From: Oscillospiraceae bacterium
GTDB taxonomy: Bacteria > Bacillota > Clostridia > Oscillospirales > Oscillospiraceae
Length of the DNA stretch: 20,757 bases
Reading direction: 5' to 3'
NCBI GenBank assembly: GCA_902767395.1
Contig: CACXHI010000182.1
Span: 1-20,757 of the forward strand
Shown in pieces: positions 4,441-10,938 of this stretch (the stretch's first letter is position 1; each line of letters begins with the position of its first letter). The notes under the pieces are model-generated. The model saw only the letters and a list, made by a program, of their open reading frames with translations, had not been told where the DNA came from and made no database searches. The translations under genes and the position numbers were made by a program.

Positions 4441-5268
4441 ATGGAAACCAAACAGAAAGCCAGCACGATTGTGCGGCTGACAGAGAGCGCAATGATGATT
4501 GCCGTTGCCACGCTGCTGAGCATGGCGAAGCTGCTGGAGATGCCCTATGGCGGCTCGGTCACCATGGCCTCCATGCTGCCGCTCGTCATCATCGCCTACC
4601 GGCACGGCACCGGCTGGGGTCTGCTGACCGGCTTCGCCTACGGCGCGGTGCAGTTCGCCCTCGGCACCAAGAACATCGGCTACCTGCCCACCAAGGACTT
4701 TGCCTCCGTGGCCATCCTCGTTGTGGCGGACTATCTGGCGGCCTTTGCGGTCATCGGCCTCGGCGGCGTCTTCCGCCGCGTCTGCAAGCGGCAGGCCACC
4801 GCGCTGGCCCTCGGCTCCGTTCTGGTGTCGGTGCTCCGCTATGCCTGCCACGTCGTCTCCGGCTGGACCGTGTGGGCGCAGTTCGATCTCACCGAGGCCG
4901 GCCTGCACTACTCCCTGAGTTACAACGCCACCTACATGCTGCCTGAGATGCTGATTCTCGTCGTGGCGGCGGTCTTCCTCGGCAACGCGCTCGACTTCCG
5001 CGGCGAGGGCCTTCGCCCCATGCCCAGAGAGGAAAAGGGCGGCGCTGCCTCCGGGCTGGGTCTGGCTGCGCTGGCAATGGTCGCCTTTGCGCTGGCCTTT
5101 GACACGATCCAGATCTTCAGCAAGCTTCAGGATACCGATACCGGCGTCTTTGTGAGCAGCGGCCTGAACGAGGTCAACTGGCTCCTCGTCGGGATCGTCA
5201 CCGCCGTCTGCCTCGCCGCCGCCATCGGCCTGCTGGTCGTGCGCCGGAGCATGAAGCGAGAGAACTAA
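4441..5268 (+). CDS. thiT: Energy-coupled thiamine transporter ThiT
   Basis: S-component of an ECF thiamine transporter, 275 aa. The first roughly 190 residues are a six-helix ThiT domain. It keeps the acidic-Tyr pair (VVADYLAAF), His137, Trp145 (HVVSGWTVW) and Tyr157/Asn162 (YSLSYN), the residues expected around bound thiamine. Control by a TPP riboswitch supports thiamine as ligand. Unusually, a C-terminal extension of about 80 residues adds a charged loop (REEKGG) and two more hydrophobic segments. AAGGAGG stands 10 nt before the ATG. The ATPase and T subunits are not nearby, as is normal for group II ECF systems. It is related to, but distinct from, the ThiT-like gene at 3531. Confidence 0.92.
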   Translation: METKQKASTIVRLTESAMMIAVATLLSMAKLLEMPYGGSVTMASMLPLVIIAYRHGTGWGLLTGFAYGAVQFALGTKNIGYLPTKDFASVAILVVADYLAAFAVIGLGGVFRRVCKRQATALALGSVLVSVLRYACHVVSGWTVWAQFDLTEAGLHYSLSYNATYMLPEMLILVVAAVFLGNALDFRGEGLRPMPREEKGGAASGLGLAALAMVAFALAFDTIQIFSKLQDTDTGVFVSSGLNEVNWLLVGIVTAVCLAAAIGLLVVRRSMKREN

Positions 5269-5300
5269 GGAATTCCTGATACCGGATCCCTTCCCATGCA

Positions 5301-5349
5301 GCGGGGCATACCTCACGCCCCCCGAATGCCCCGCTCTGCGGGGCATTCG
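5301..5349 (+). repeat. Three-part hairpin region before the DUF3810 gene
   Basis: GCGGGGCAT (5301-5309) and GCGGGGCAT (5338-5346) are identical, and both are complementary to ATGCCCCGC (5326-5334). The downstream pairing extends to a 12-bp stem, 5323-5334 with 5338-5349, with a 3-nt TCT loop. No T run follows. It could be a repeat remnant, a transcript-stabilising stem or a leader with two alternative folds. Confidence 0.55.
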
Positions 5350-5369
5350 CGCTCAGAAAGGAGAACTCT

Positions 5370-6428
5370 ATGTCGAAAGCTGTCCGACGTCTGGTTTGGG
5401 CGGGCGTTTTGGCCCTGCTGACCGCTGCTGCGGTGGCGGCGGCTCGGCTCTGGCCCCCGTTCTGGTTCTCCTTTTATACCGATTTCTCCCGCTGGGCCAT
5501 GCGCCTGCTCGGAACCGTCTTCGGCTGGATTCCCTTCCCGGTCTGGGAGCTTGCCCTTGTTGGGCTGGTGCTCGCCGTTCCGGCGGCTCTGGTGCGGGCT
5601 GTCAAAAAGAAGAAGCTCCTGCCCTGTCTTGCGGGCCTTTTGACGCTGACGGCGGCGTTCGGCGCCCTGTTCATGGGCCTGTGGGGGCTCAACCACTTTG
5701 CACCAACGATTGGGACACAGCTTGGGCTGGAGGTACGGCCCTACACCGTGCAGGAGCTGCGCGACGCCGCCGCGTGGTACGCCGCCCAAGCCAACGTCTA
5801 CGCCGACCGCGTGGCGCGGGATGGGGACGGCGACGTTGCGGTTCCGGCGTTCTCCGACCTGTCCCGCGAGGCCGTGGCGGCCTATGAGCGGCTGGCAGGG
5901 GAAAACGACCGCTTTGCCGATTCCGCGCCCCGGGTCAAGCCGCTGCTGGTCCCGAAGGTCTTTGCCTACACGGGGACCACGGGGGTCTTCCTCTGCCTCA
6001 CGGGGGAGGCCGGGGTCAGCACCGAGACCTATTCGCTCAGCCTGCCCTTCACCGTCTGCCATGAGCTGGGGCACAGCCTGGCCGTGGCGCGGGAGAACGA
6101 GGCGAATTATCTGGCCTTTCTGGCCTGCCGCGCCTCGGAGAACGAGCTGTTCCGCTATTCGGGCTATTACAGCGCCTTCGTCTACTGCTTCAACGCCCTC
6201 TACGCCGAGAATCGCACGAAGGCGCAGGGACTCTGGGACCTGTGTTCGGAGAAGCTGGTGCATGACGCCAACACCCACGTGGCCTACAACCGGCAGTACG
6301 AGGGCAAGGTGCAGAAGGCCGCGCAGGCGGTGAACAACGCCTATCTCAAAACCTTTACCGAGGCCGGGGCGAAGTCCTACGGCATGGTTGTGGATTACCT
6401 GATCGCGGAATACCTGAAGCAGAATTGA
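5370..6428 (+). CDS. DUF3810 membrane protein with metalloprotease-like motif
   Basis: A 352-aa protein of the DUF3810 type. Three hydrophobic segments occupy the first 110 residues. The rest is predicted to be an extracytoplasmic or membrane-proximal domain containing HELGH (His231, Glu232, His235). This is followed by RENEANY, in which Glu244 is the candidate third zinc ligand, as in HEXXH...E zincin metallopeptidases. Peptidase activity is inferred from this motif; I know of no characterised member. AAAGGAG precedes the ATG. It probably heads an operon with the phosphoesterase, msrA, PLP enzyme and cca genes. Its TGA stop lies inside a heptad repeat tract. Confidence 0.8.
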   Translation: MSKAVRRLVWAGVLALLTAAAVAAARLWPPFWFSFYTDFSRWAMRLLGTVFGWIPFPVWELALVGLVLAVPAALVRAVKKKKLLPCLAGLLTLTAAFGALFMGLWGLNHFAPTIGTQLGLEVRPYTVQELRDAAAWYAAQANVYADRVARDGDGDVAVPAFSDLSREAVAAYERLAGENDRFADSAPRVKPLLVPKVFAYTGTTGVFLCLTGEAGVSTETYSLSLPFTVCHELGHSLAVARENEANYLAFLACRASENELFRYSGYYSAFVYCFNALYAENRTKAQGLWDLCSEKLVHDANTHVAYNRQYEGKVQKAAQAVNNAYLKTFTEAGAKSYGMVVDYLIAEYLKQN

Positions 6429-6443
6429 GAATTGAGAATGCCG
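6423..6443 (+). repeat. Short heptad tract overlapping a stop codon
   Basis: The units are AATTGAG, AATTGAG and AATGCCG. The first unit contains the TGA stop of the DUF3810 gene. It is the same family as at 1871 and 10876. Confidence 0.55.
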
Positions 6444-6477
6444 GACGCGGCGTCGCTGATTTCAAAGGAGGAGTTTT

Positions 6478-7311
6478 ATGAAAAAAACTACGTTTGCGGC
6501 GTTGACTGCCGCCGGGACGGCGGCTGCCGCAGCCGCCTCCGCTCCCTTTTTCCGCAGGCAAAACACCGATCTGGCGGCCTCACACTACGTCTTTCGCTCT
6601 CCGAAGGTCAAGGGGGCGCTGGAGGGCTTTCGCATCACTCAGGTTTCCGATCTGCACAACCGGGAATTCGGGGGGGACAACTGTATGCTGCTCGCGCTGG
6701 TCGAGGCCCAGCTTCCCGATCTGATTGTGATCACCGGCGACCTGCTGGACAGCTACCGTCCCGATCGGAGAATCGCCCTCTCCGCCGCCGGGCGGCTGGC
6801 ACGGCTCGCGCCGTGCTGTTACGTCACCGGCAACCATGAGCACCGGCTGTCCCCGGAGGGACTGGCGGCGTTCTGCCGGGAGCTGGAGGACGTGGGCGTG
6901 ACCGTGTTGCGGGACGAAGCGATGGTCCTCGGCCTCGGCACGGGCTTCCGGCTCATCGGTGTGGACTGCCCGCACGGAGAGACCGAGGTTTTGCAAACGC
7001 TGATGGAGAACCGCCCCGCGGAGGAGCTGAATCTCCTGCTCTCCCACAAGCCGCACTATGCCGCAGCCTATGAGCGCGCCGGGGTGGATCTGGTTCTGAC
7101 GGGCCATGCCCACGGAGGCCAATGGCGGCTGCCCGGCGGCGTCGGGCTCTATGCGCCGGGACAGGGGCCGCTGCCCCGTTATACCGCCGGGGCCTATCGC
7201 CTCGGCAAAACCGTGATGTACGTCAGCCGGGGACTGGGAAATTCCTGCTTTCCCCAGCGTCTGAACAACAAGCCCGAGCTGGTCACGATCATCCTGCGCG
7301 GGCAGAAGTGA
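6478..7311 (+). CDS. YaeI-type metallophosphoesterase
   Basis: A 277-aa calcineurin-like phosphoesterase. Metal-binding motifs appear in order: DLH (Asp58, His60), GDLLD (Asp88), GNHEH (Asn119, His120), SHKPH (His190) and GHAHGGQ (His210, His212). The N-terminus is an Ala-rich hydrophobic stretch (residues 4-24) that looks like a signal anchor, so the enzyme probably acts outside the membrane. Related YaeI/YkuE proteins are membrane-associated phosphoesterases, and some are thought to act on lipids such as UDP-2,3-diacylglucosamine analogues or lipoteichoic precursors. The substrate cannot be read from the sequence. AAAGGAGGAG precedes the ATG, and msrA follows after 26 nt. Confidence 0.87.
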   Translation: MKKTTFAALTAAGTAAAAAASAPFFRRQNTDLAASHYVFRSPKVKGALEGFRITQVSDLHNREFGGDNCMLLALVEAQLPDLIVITGDLLDSYRPDRRIALSAAGRLARLAPCCYVTGNHEHRLSPEGLAAFCRELEDVGVTVLRDEAMVLGLGTGFRLIGVDCPHGETEVLQTLMENRPAEELNLLLSHKPHYAAAYERAGVDLVLTGHAHGGQWRLPGGVGLYAPGQGPLPRYTAGAYRLGKTVMYVSRGLGNSCFPQRLNNKPELVTIILRGQK

Positions 7312-7337
7312 AAGTGAAAATCAAAGGAGAGATTCCC

Positions 7338-7856
7338 ATGACAACCCTTTATCTTGCTGCCGGCTGCTTTTGGGGAGCGCAGCATTTTCTGCGCCAGCTT
7401 CCGGGCGTGATTTCCACCCGCGTCGGCTATGCCAACGGGCGGACGGAGCACCCCAGCTATGAGCAGGTCAAGCATGAGAACACCGGCCACGCCGAGACGG
7501 TGGAGGTGGTCTACGACGAGACGGTGCTGCCCACGTCCGAGCTGGTGAACTGCTATTTTCTGACCATCGACCCCACCTCCGTCAACAAGCAGGGCGAGGA
7601 CGAGGGCGAGCAGTACCGCACGGGCATCGATTACACCGACGCGGCGCTTGTGCCGGCGCTGCGCGCCGAGCTGGACAAGCTGGAGGCACGCATCGGACAG
7701 AGAACCGCCATCGAGCTCCGCCCACTGCTCCAGTTCTTCCCCGCCGAGGACTACCATCAGGACTACCTCATCAAGAATCCGCACGGCTACTGCCACATCC
7801 CGAGAGACCTGATCGACCGGGTGAAGGCGCTCAAGGCGAAAGGGGAATTGCTATGA
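7338..7856 (+). CDS. msrA: Peptide-methionine (S)-S-oxide reductase MsrA
   Basis: Reduces methionine-S-sulfoxide in oxidised proteins. The product is 172 aa. The catalytic motif GCFWG lies at the N-terminus (nucleophile Cys10). Further family motifs are GYANG, HAETVEV, DPTSVNKQGEDEGEQYRTGI and YHQDYL. A CHI near the C-terminus (NPHGYCHI) provides a possible resolving cysteine. No MsrB domain is fused. The ATG at 7338 is preferred because AAAGGAGA precedes it; an open frame upstream overlaps the phosphoesterase and is not homologous. Its last codons overlap the next gene by 4 nt (ATGA), so translation is probably coupled. Confidence 0.95.
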   Translation: MTTLYLAAGCFWGAQHFLRQLPGVISTRVGYANGRTEHPSYEQVKHENTGHAETVEVVYDETVLPTSELVNCYFLTIDPTSVNKQGEDEGEQYRTGIDYTDAALVPALRAELDKLEARIGQRTAIELRPLLQFFPAEDYHQDYLIKNPHGYCHIPRDLIDRVKALKAKGELL

Positions 7857-9142
7857 CCTTACAGGAAACCTACGAAAAGAACGGCATTTCCCCGGCGGTG
7901 TATCGCTTTGGGGAGCGGGTGCTTGCGGCGCTGCGGCCGCGCTTTGACGCGGTGGACGAAATGGCGGAGCAGAATCAGGGCAAGGTGATCCTTGCCATGC
8001 GCGAGGCCCGGGTGGACGCGGCCTGCTTTGCCGCCACCACGGGCTACGGCTACGACGACGTGGGCCGCGAACGGCTGGAGCAGGTCTACGCCCACGTCTT
8101 CGGGGCGGAGGCGGCGCTGGTTCGCCCGCAGATCACCTGCGGCACCCACGCGCTGACCGTGGCCCTGTCCGCCAATCTGCTGCCGGGGGACGAGCTGCTT
8201 TCTCCCGTCGGCGCACCCTATGATACCTTGCAGGAGGTCATCGGCATCCGGCCCTCCCCCTGCTCGCTGGCGGAGTACGGCGTCACTTATCGGCAGGTCG
8301 AGCTGCTGCCGGGCGGCGGCTTTGACTATCCCGCCATCCGCGCCGCCATCGGTCCGAAAACCAAGCTCATTACGATCCAGCGGTCCAAGGGCTACGCCAC
8401 GCGGCCCAGCTTCTCGGTCGAGCAGATCGGGACGCTGATCGCCTTCTGCAAGGGGGTCAAGCCCGACGTGCTGGTGATGGTGGACAACTGCTACGGCGAG
8501 TTCGTGGAGGCGCTGGAGCCCACGCAGGTCGGCGCGGACATGGCGGTGGGCAGTCTCATCAAGAACCCCGGCGGCGGTCTGGCTCCCATCGGCGGCTATA
8601 TCGTGGGCAAAAAGGCCTGCATCGAGCGCTGTGCCTACCGGCTCTCCGCCCCCGGACTGGGGCAGGAGGTCGGCGCGAATCTCGGCATTCTGCCCAGCTT
8701 CTATCAGGGCTTTTTCCTTGCCCCCACGGTGGTTGCCGGGGCGCTCAAGGGTGCGATTTTTGCCGCCAACTGCTTCGAGCGGCTGGGCTTCCGCGTCATC
8801 CCCGACGGGACGGAGGCACGGCACGACATCATTCAGGCGGTGGAGCTGGGCTCCGAGGCCGGGATGCGGGCCTTCTGCAAGGGCATTCAGGCCGCCGCGC
8901 CCGTGGATTCCTACGTCGAGCCGATCCCGTGGGCCATGCCGGGCTATGACAGCGAGGTGATTATGGCCGCCGGCGCCTTCGTGCAGGGCTCGTCCATCGA
9001 GCTGTCCGCCGACGGGCCGATCCGTGCGCCCTTCGCGGTCTATTTTCAGGGCGGCCTGACGTGGTACCACGCCAAGCTCGGCATTCTGCGGGCTCTGCAG
9101 GAGCTGGTCAACGCGGGGCTGGTCCCCGAGGAGGCCCTGTGA
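7853..9142 (+). CDS. PLP-dependent methionine gamma-lyase family protein (aluminium resistance type)
   Basis: A 429-aa fold-type I pyridoxal-phosphate protein of the Met_gamma_lyase (PF06838, YnbB/aluminium-resistance) family. Visible motifs are TTGYGYDD near residue 63, RPQITCGTHA, DNCYGEFVE and the probable PLP-lysine motif GSLIKNPGGG with Lys237, followed by APIGGYI. The C-terminal domain runs to GGLTWYHAKLGI. Family members are annotated as lyases of sulfur amino acids, but activity is rarely tested. Its ATG overlaps the msrA stop, and its stop overlaps the cca start. The pairing with msrA may point to methionine or sulfur metabolism, although operon position alone is weak evidence. Confidence 0.9.
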   Translation: MTLQETYEKNGISPAVYRFGERVLAALRPRFDAVDEMAEQNQGKVILAMREARVDAACFAATTGYGYDDVGRERLEQVYAHVFGAEAALVRPQITCGTHALTVALSANLLPGDELLSPVGAPYDTLQEVIGIRPSPCSLAEYGVTYRQVELLPGGGFDYPAIRAAIGPKTKLITIQRSKGYATRPSFSVEQIGTLIAFCKGVKPDVLVMVDNCYGEFVEALEPTQVGADMAVGSLIKNPGGGLAPIGGYIVGKKACIERCAYRLSAPGLGQEVGANLGILPSFYQGFFLAPTVVAGALKGAIFAANCFERLGFRVIPDGTEARHDIIQAVELGSEAGMRAFCKGIQAAAPVDSYVEPIPWAMPGYDSEVIMAAGAFVQGSSIELSADGPIRAPFAVYFQGGLTWYHAKLGILRALQELVNAGLVPEEAL

Positions 9143-10476
9143 AAGCCGTTCCGCCCCAGGCGCTGACCGCCCTTGCGCGGCTGCGCGATGGGGGCTATGA
9201 GGCCTTTCTGGTGGGCGGCTGTGTGCGCGACAGTCTGCTGGGCCGCGTGCCGGAGGACTGGGATCTCACCACCTCCGCGCGGCCGGAGCAGGTGCAGGCG
9301 GTGTTTTCCGGCCAGCGCCTGATCGAGACGGGGCTGAAGCACGGCACGCAGACCCTGCTGCTGGACGGCCTGCCGCTGGAGATTACCACCTACCGCACGG
9401 AATCGGCCTATACCGACCACCGTCACCCGGACGCCGTGACCTTCACCGCCTCGCTGCGCGAGGATCTGGCCCGGCGGGACTTTACCGTGAACGCAATGGC
9501 CTGGAGCCCCGAGACGGGGCCGGTCGATCCCTTCGGCGGGCGGGAGGATTTGCAGCGCGGCGTGATCCGCTGCGTGGGTGACCCCCTGCGCCGCTTCGAT
9601 GAGGACGCCCTGCGCATCCTTCGCGCCCTGCGCTTTTCCGCCCAGCTCGGCTTTCCGATTGCGCCGGAAACGGCGGAGGCGGCGAACGCCCTGCGCGGGA
9701 CGCTGGAGCTGGTGAGTCGGGAGCGGATCGCCGCAGAGCTGACCAAGCTCCTCTGCGGAGCGGACGCCCGCCGCGTCATCATGGCGCATTGGGAAATCTT
9801 GGCTGTGCCCCTGCCGGAGCTTGGCCCGATGGCGGGGCTGGATCAGCGCAGCCGGTATCACTGCTACGACGTGCTGGAGCACTGCGCCGCCGCAGTGGAG
9901 GCAGTCCCGCCCGAGAAGCTGCTGCGCTGGGCGGCCCTGCTGCACGACGTGGGAAAGCCCCGCACCGCCACGGTGGACGCGGACGGGGCAGGGCATTTCT
10001 ATGGACACGCGGCGGTGGGCGCGGCGATGGCGGAGGAGATTCTGACCCGTCTGCGCTTTGACCGTGACACGGTGCGCCGGGTCACGGCGCTGGTCGAGCT
10101 GCACGACTACCCCATCGCCCCGCCGGAGGGCAGCGCGGAGCGGGCTATTCGACGGATGATCGCCAAGCTGGGCGAGGAAGATTTCTTCCGTCTGCTGGCG
10201 CTGAAGCGGGCCGACGGACTGGCGCACCACCCGGACTACCGGGAGCGCGCCGCCGCCTGCGACAAGATCGAGGCGCGGGCACGGGCGCTGCTGGCGCAGA
10301 AGGCCGTCTTCTCGCGCAAGGACTTGGCAATCAACGGCGCCGACCTGCTGACGCTTGGCGTTCCGCGCGGTACCGCCGTCGGCGCGCTGCTGGAGACGCT
10401 GCTCGACGAGGTGACGTCCGGCCAGACCCCGAACGACCGCGCCGTGCTGTTAGATCGCGCAAAAATGCTTCGGTAG
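9139..10476 (+). CDS. cca: CCA tRNA nucleotidyltransferase
   Basis: Adds or repairs the 3'-CCA end of tRNAs. The product is 445 aa, class II, with an HD domain. The nucleotidyltransferase head has GGCVRD (Gly26-Asp31) and the metal-binding pair Asp40/Asp42 (EDWDLTTSA). The neck has RRDFTVNAM, DPFGGREDLQ and RRFDEDALRILRALRF. The HD motif LLHDVGKP (His269, Asp270) follows, with a C-terminal helical region. I chose the GTG at 9139, which overlaps the upstream TGA as GTGA, because GAGGAGG stands 4 nt before it and the frame further upstream is out-of-frame read-through of the PLP gene. The TAG stop sits inside an intergenic-repeat palindrome. Confidence 0.95.
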   Translation: MKAVPPQALTALARLRDGGYEAFLVGGCVRDSLLGRVPEDWDLTTSARPEQVQAVFSGQRLIETGLKHGTQTLLLDGLPLEITTYRTESAYTDHRHPDAVTFTASLREDLARRDFTVNAMAWSPETGPVDPFGGREDLQRGVIRCVGDPLRRFDEDALRILRALRFSAQLGFPIAPETAEAANALRGTLELVSRERIAAELTKLLCGADARRVIMAHWEILAVPLPELGPMAGLDQRSRYHCYDVLEHCAAAVEAVPPEKLLRWAALLHDVGKPRTATVDADGAGHFYGHAAVGAAMAEEILTRLRFDRDTVRRVTALVELHDYPIAPPEGSAERAIRRMIAKLGEEDFFRLLALKRADGLAHHPDYRERAAACDKIEARARALLAQKAVFSRKDLAINGADLLTLGVPRGTAVGALLETLLDEVTSGQTPNDRAVLLDRAKMLR

Positions 10477-10502
10477 GGACGAGCGATGCTCGTCCCTACC
10501 GA
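10470..10502. repeat. Perfect palindrome at the cca stop codon
   Basis: A 15-bp stem (10470-10484 with 10488-10502) with a GAT loop; the core TAGGGACGAGC is shared with the 76-bp element at 2701. The cca stop TAG (10474-10476) is supplied by the left arm. No T run follows, so it is not a normal terminator. Confidence 0.75.
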
Positions 10503-10650
10503 TGAAAACTGCACGCATCCCCGAATGCTACGCTACTTCCCCCGGTTGCCTCTGCCAGCAGCCTGTGCAGAAGGAACACCTCCTAAGAATACTAAAGCAT
10601 AATCACAGCTATAATTCAACCTGTTTATGGGACACTCCATTGTACGTGGG

Positions 10651-10857
10651 TTACGATTCGCCAAGCGTATTGGTTTCGCGCTCGACGCGCTTGATCCCCT
10701 TTTCCGCCTTGACGCGGGGGAGCATTACCTCGTGGCCGCAGCCGAGGCAGCGCAGGCGGAAGTCCATCCCCACGCGCAGCACCAGCCAGCGCTCCGCCCC
10801 GCAGGGGTGTTTTTTTTTCATCGTCAGCACGTCCCCGACGCGGATATCCATTGGCAT
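10651..10857 (-). CDS. DUF951 domain protein
   Basis: A 68-aa protein of the DUF951 (YyzM-like) family. Typical features are a short beta-rich N-terminus (IRVGDVLTMKKKHPCG), a conserved Cys19, Trp24 and GMDFRLRCLGCG with Cys37 and Cys40, then MLPRVK. The Cys pattern suggests a small zinc-ribbon-like fold. The biochemical role is unknown, and members are often found near replication or recombination genes. AGGAGGGG with a 5-nt spacer supports the ATG at 10857. It lies 75 nt downstream of rarA on the same strand and is probably cotranscribed. No clear terminator is seen after it. Confidence 0.88.
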   Translation of the reverse strand: MPMDIRVGDVLTMKKKHPCGAERWLVLRVGMDFRLRCLGCGHEVMLPRVKAEKGIKRVERETNTLGES

Positions 10858-10875
10858 AGGAACCCCTCCTGAAGA

Positions 10876-10938
10876 AATGCAGAATTGAGAATGCGGAATT
10901 ATTCTTGTTACTTATTACTTATTACTTGTTACCTACTC
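10876..10938. repeat. Nine-unit composite heptad tract between rarA and DUF951
   Basis: Nine consecutive 7-nt units in perfect phase: AATGCAG, AATTGAG, AATGCGG, AATTATT, then CTTGTTA, CTTATTA, CTTATTA, CTTGTTA, CCTACTC. The first half is the AATKSAG family, and the second is the AGTAAYA family in reverse orientation. The rarA stop codon (minus strand, 10933-10935) is inside the last unit. It is the longest tract in the window. Confidence 0.85.

Noticed and set aside
10470..10502. Intrinsic terminator of cca
   Set aside because: The stem is strong but there is no T run on either side; shared sequence with 2701-2776 marks it as a dispersed repeat.
10502..10888. Plus-strand frames opposite the DUF951 gene
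   Set aside because: The minus-strand DUF951 product is clearly recognisable and has an AGGAGGGG ribosome binding site; the plus frames have no such support.
213..10938. CRISPR array interpretation of the periodic tracts
   Set aside because: The period is 7 nt with no separate spacers, far below repeat-spacer units, and there are no cas genes.
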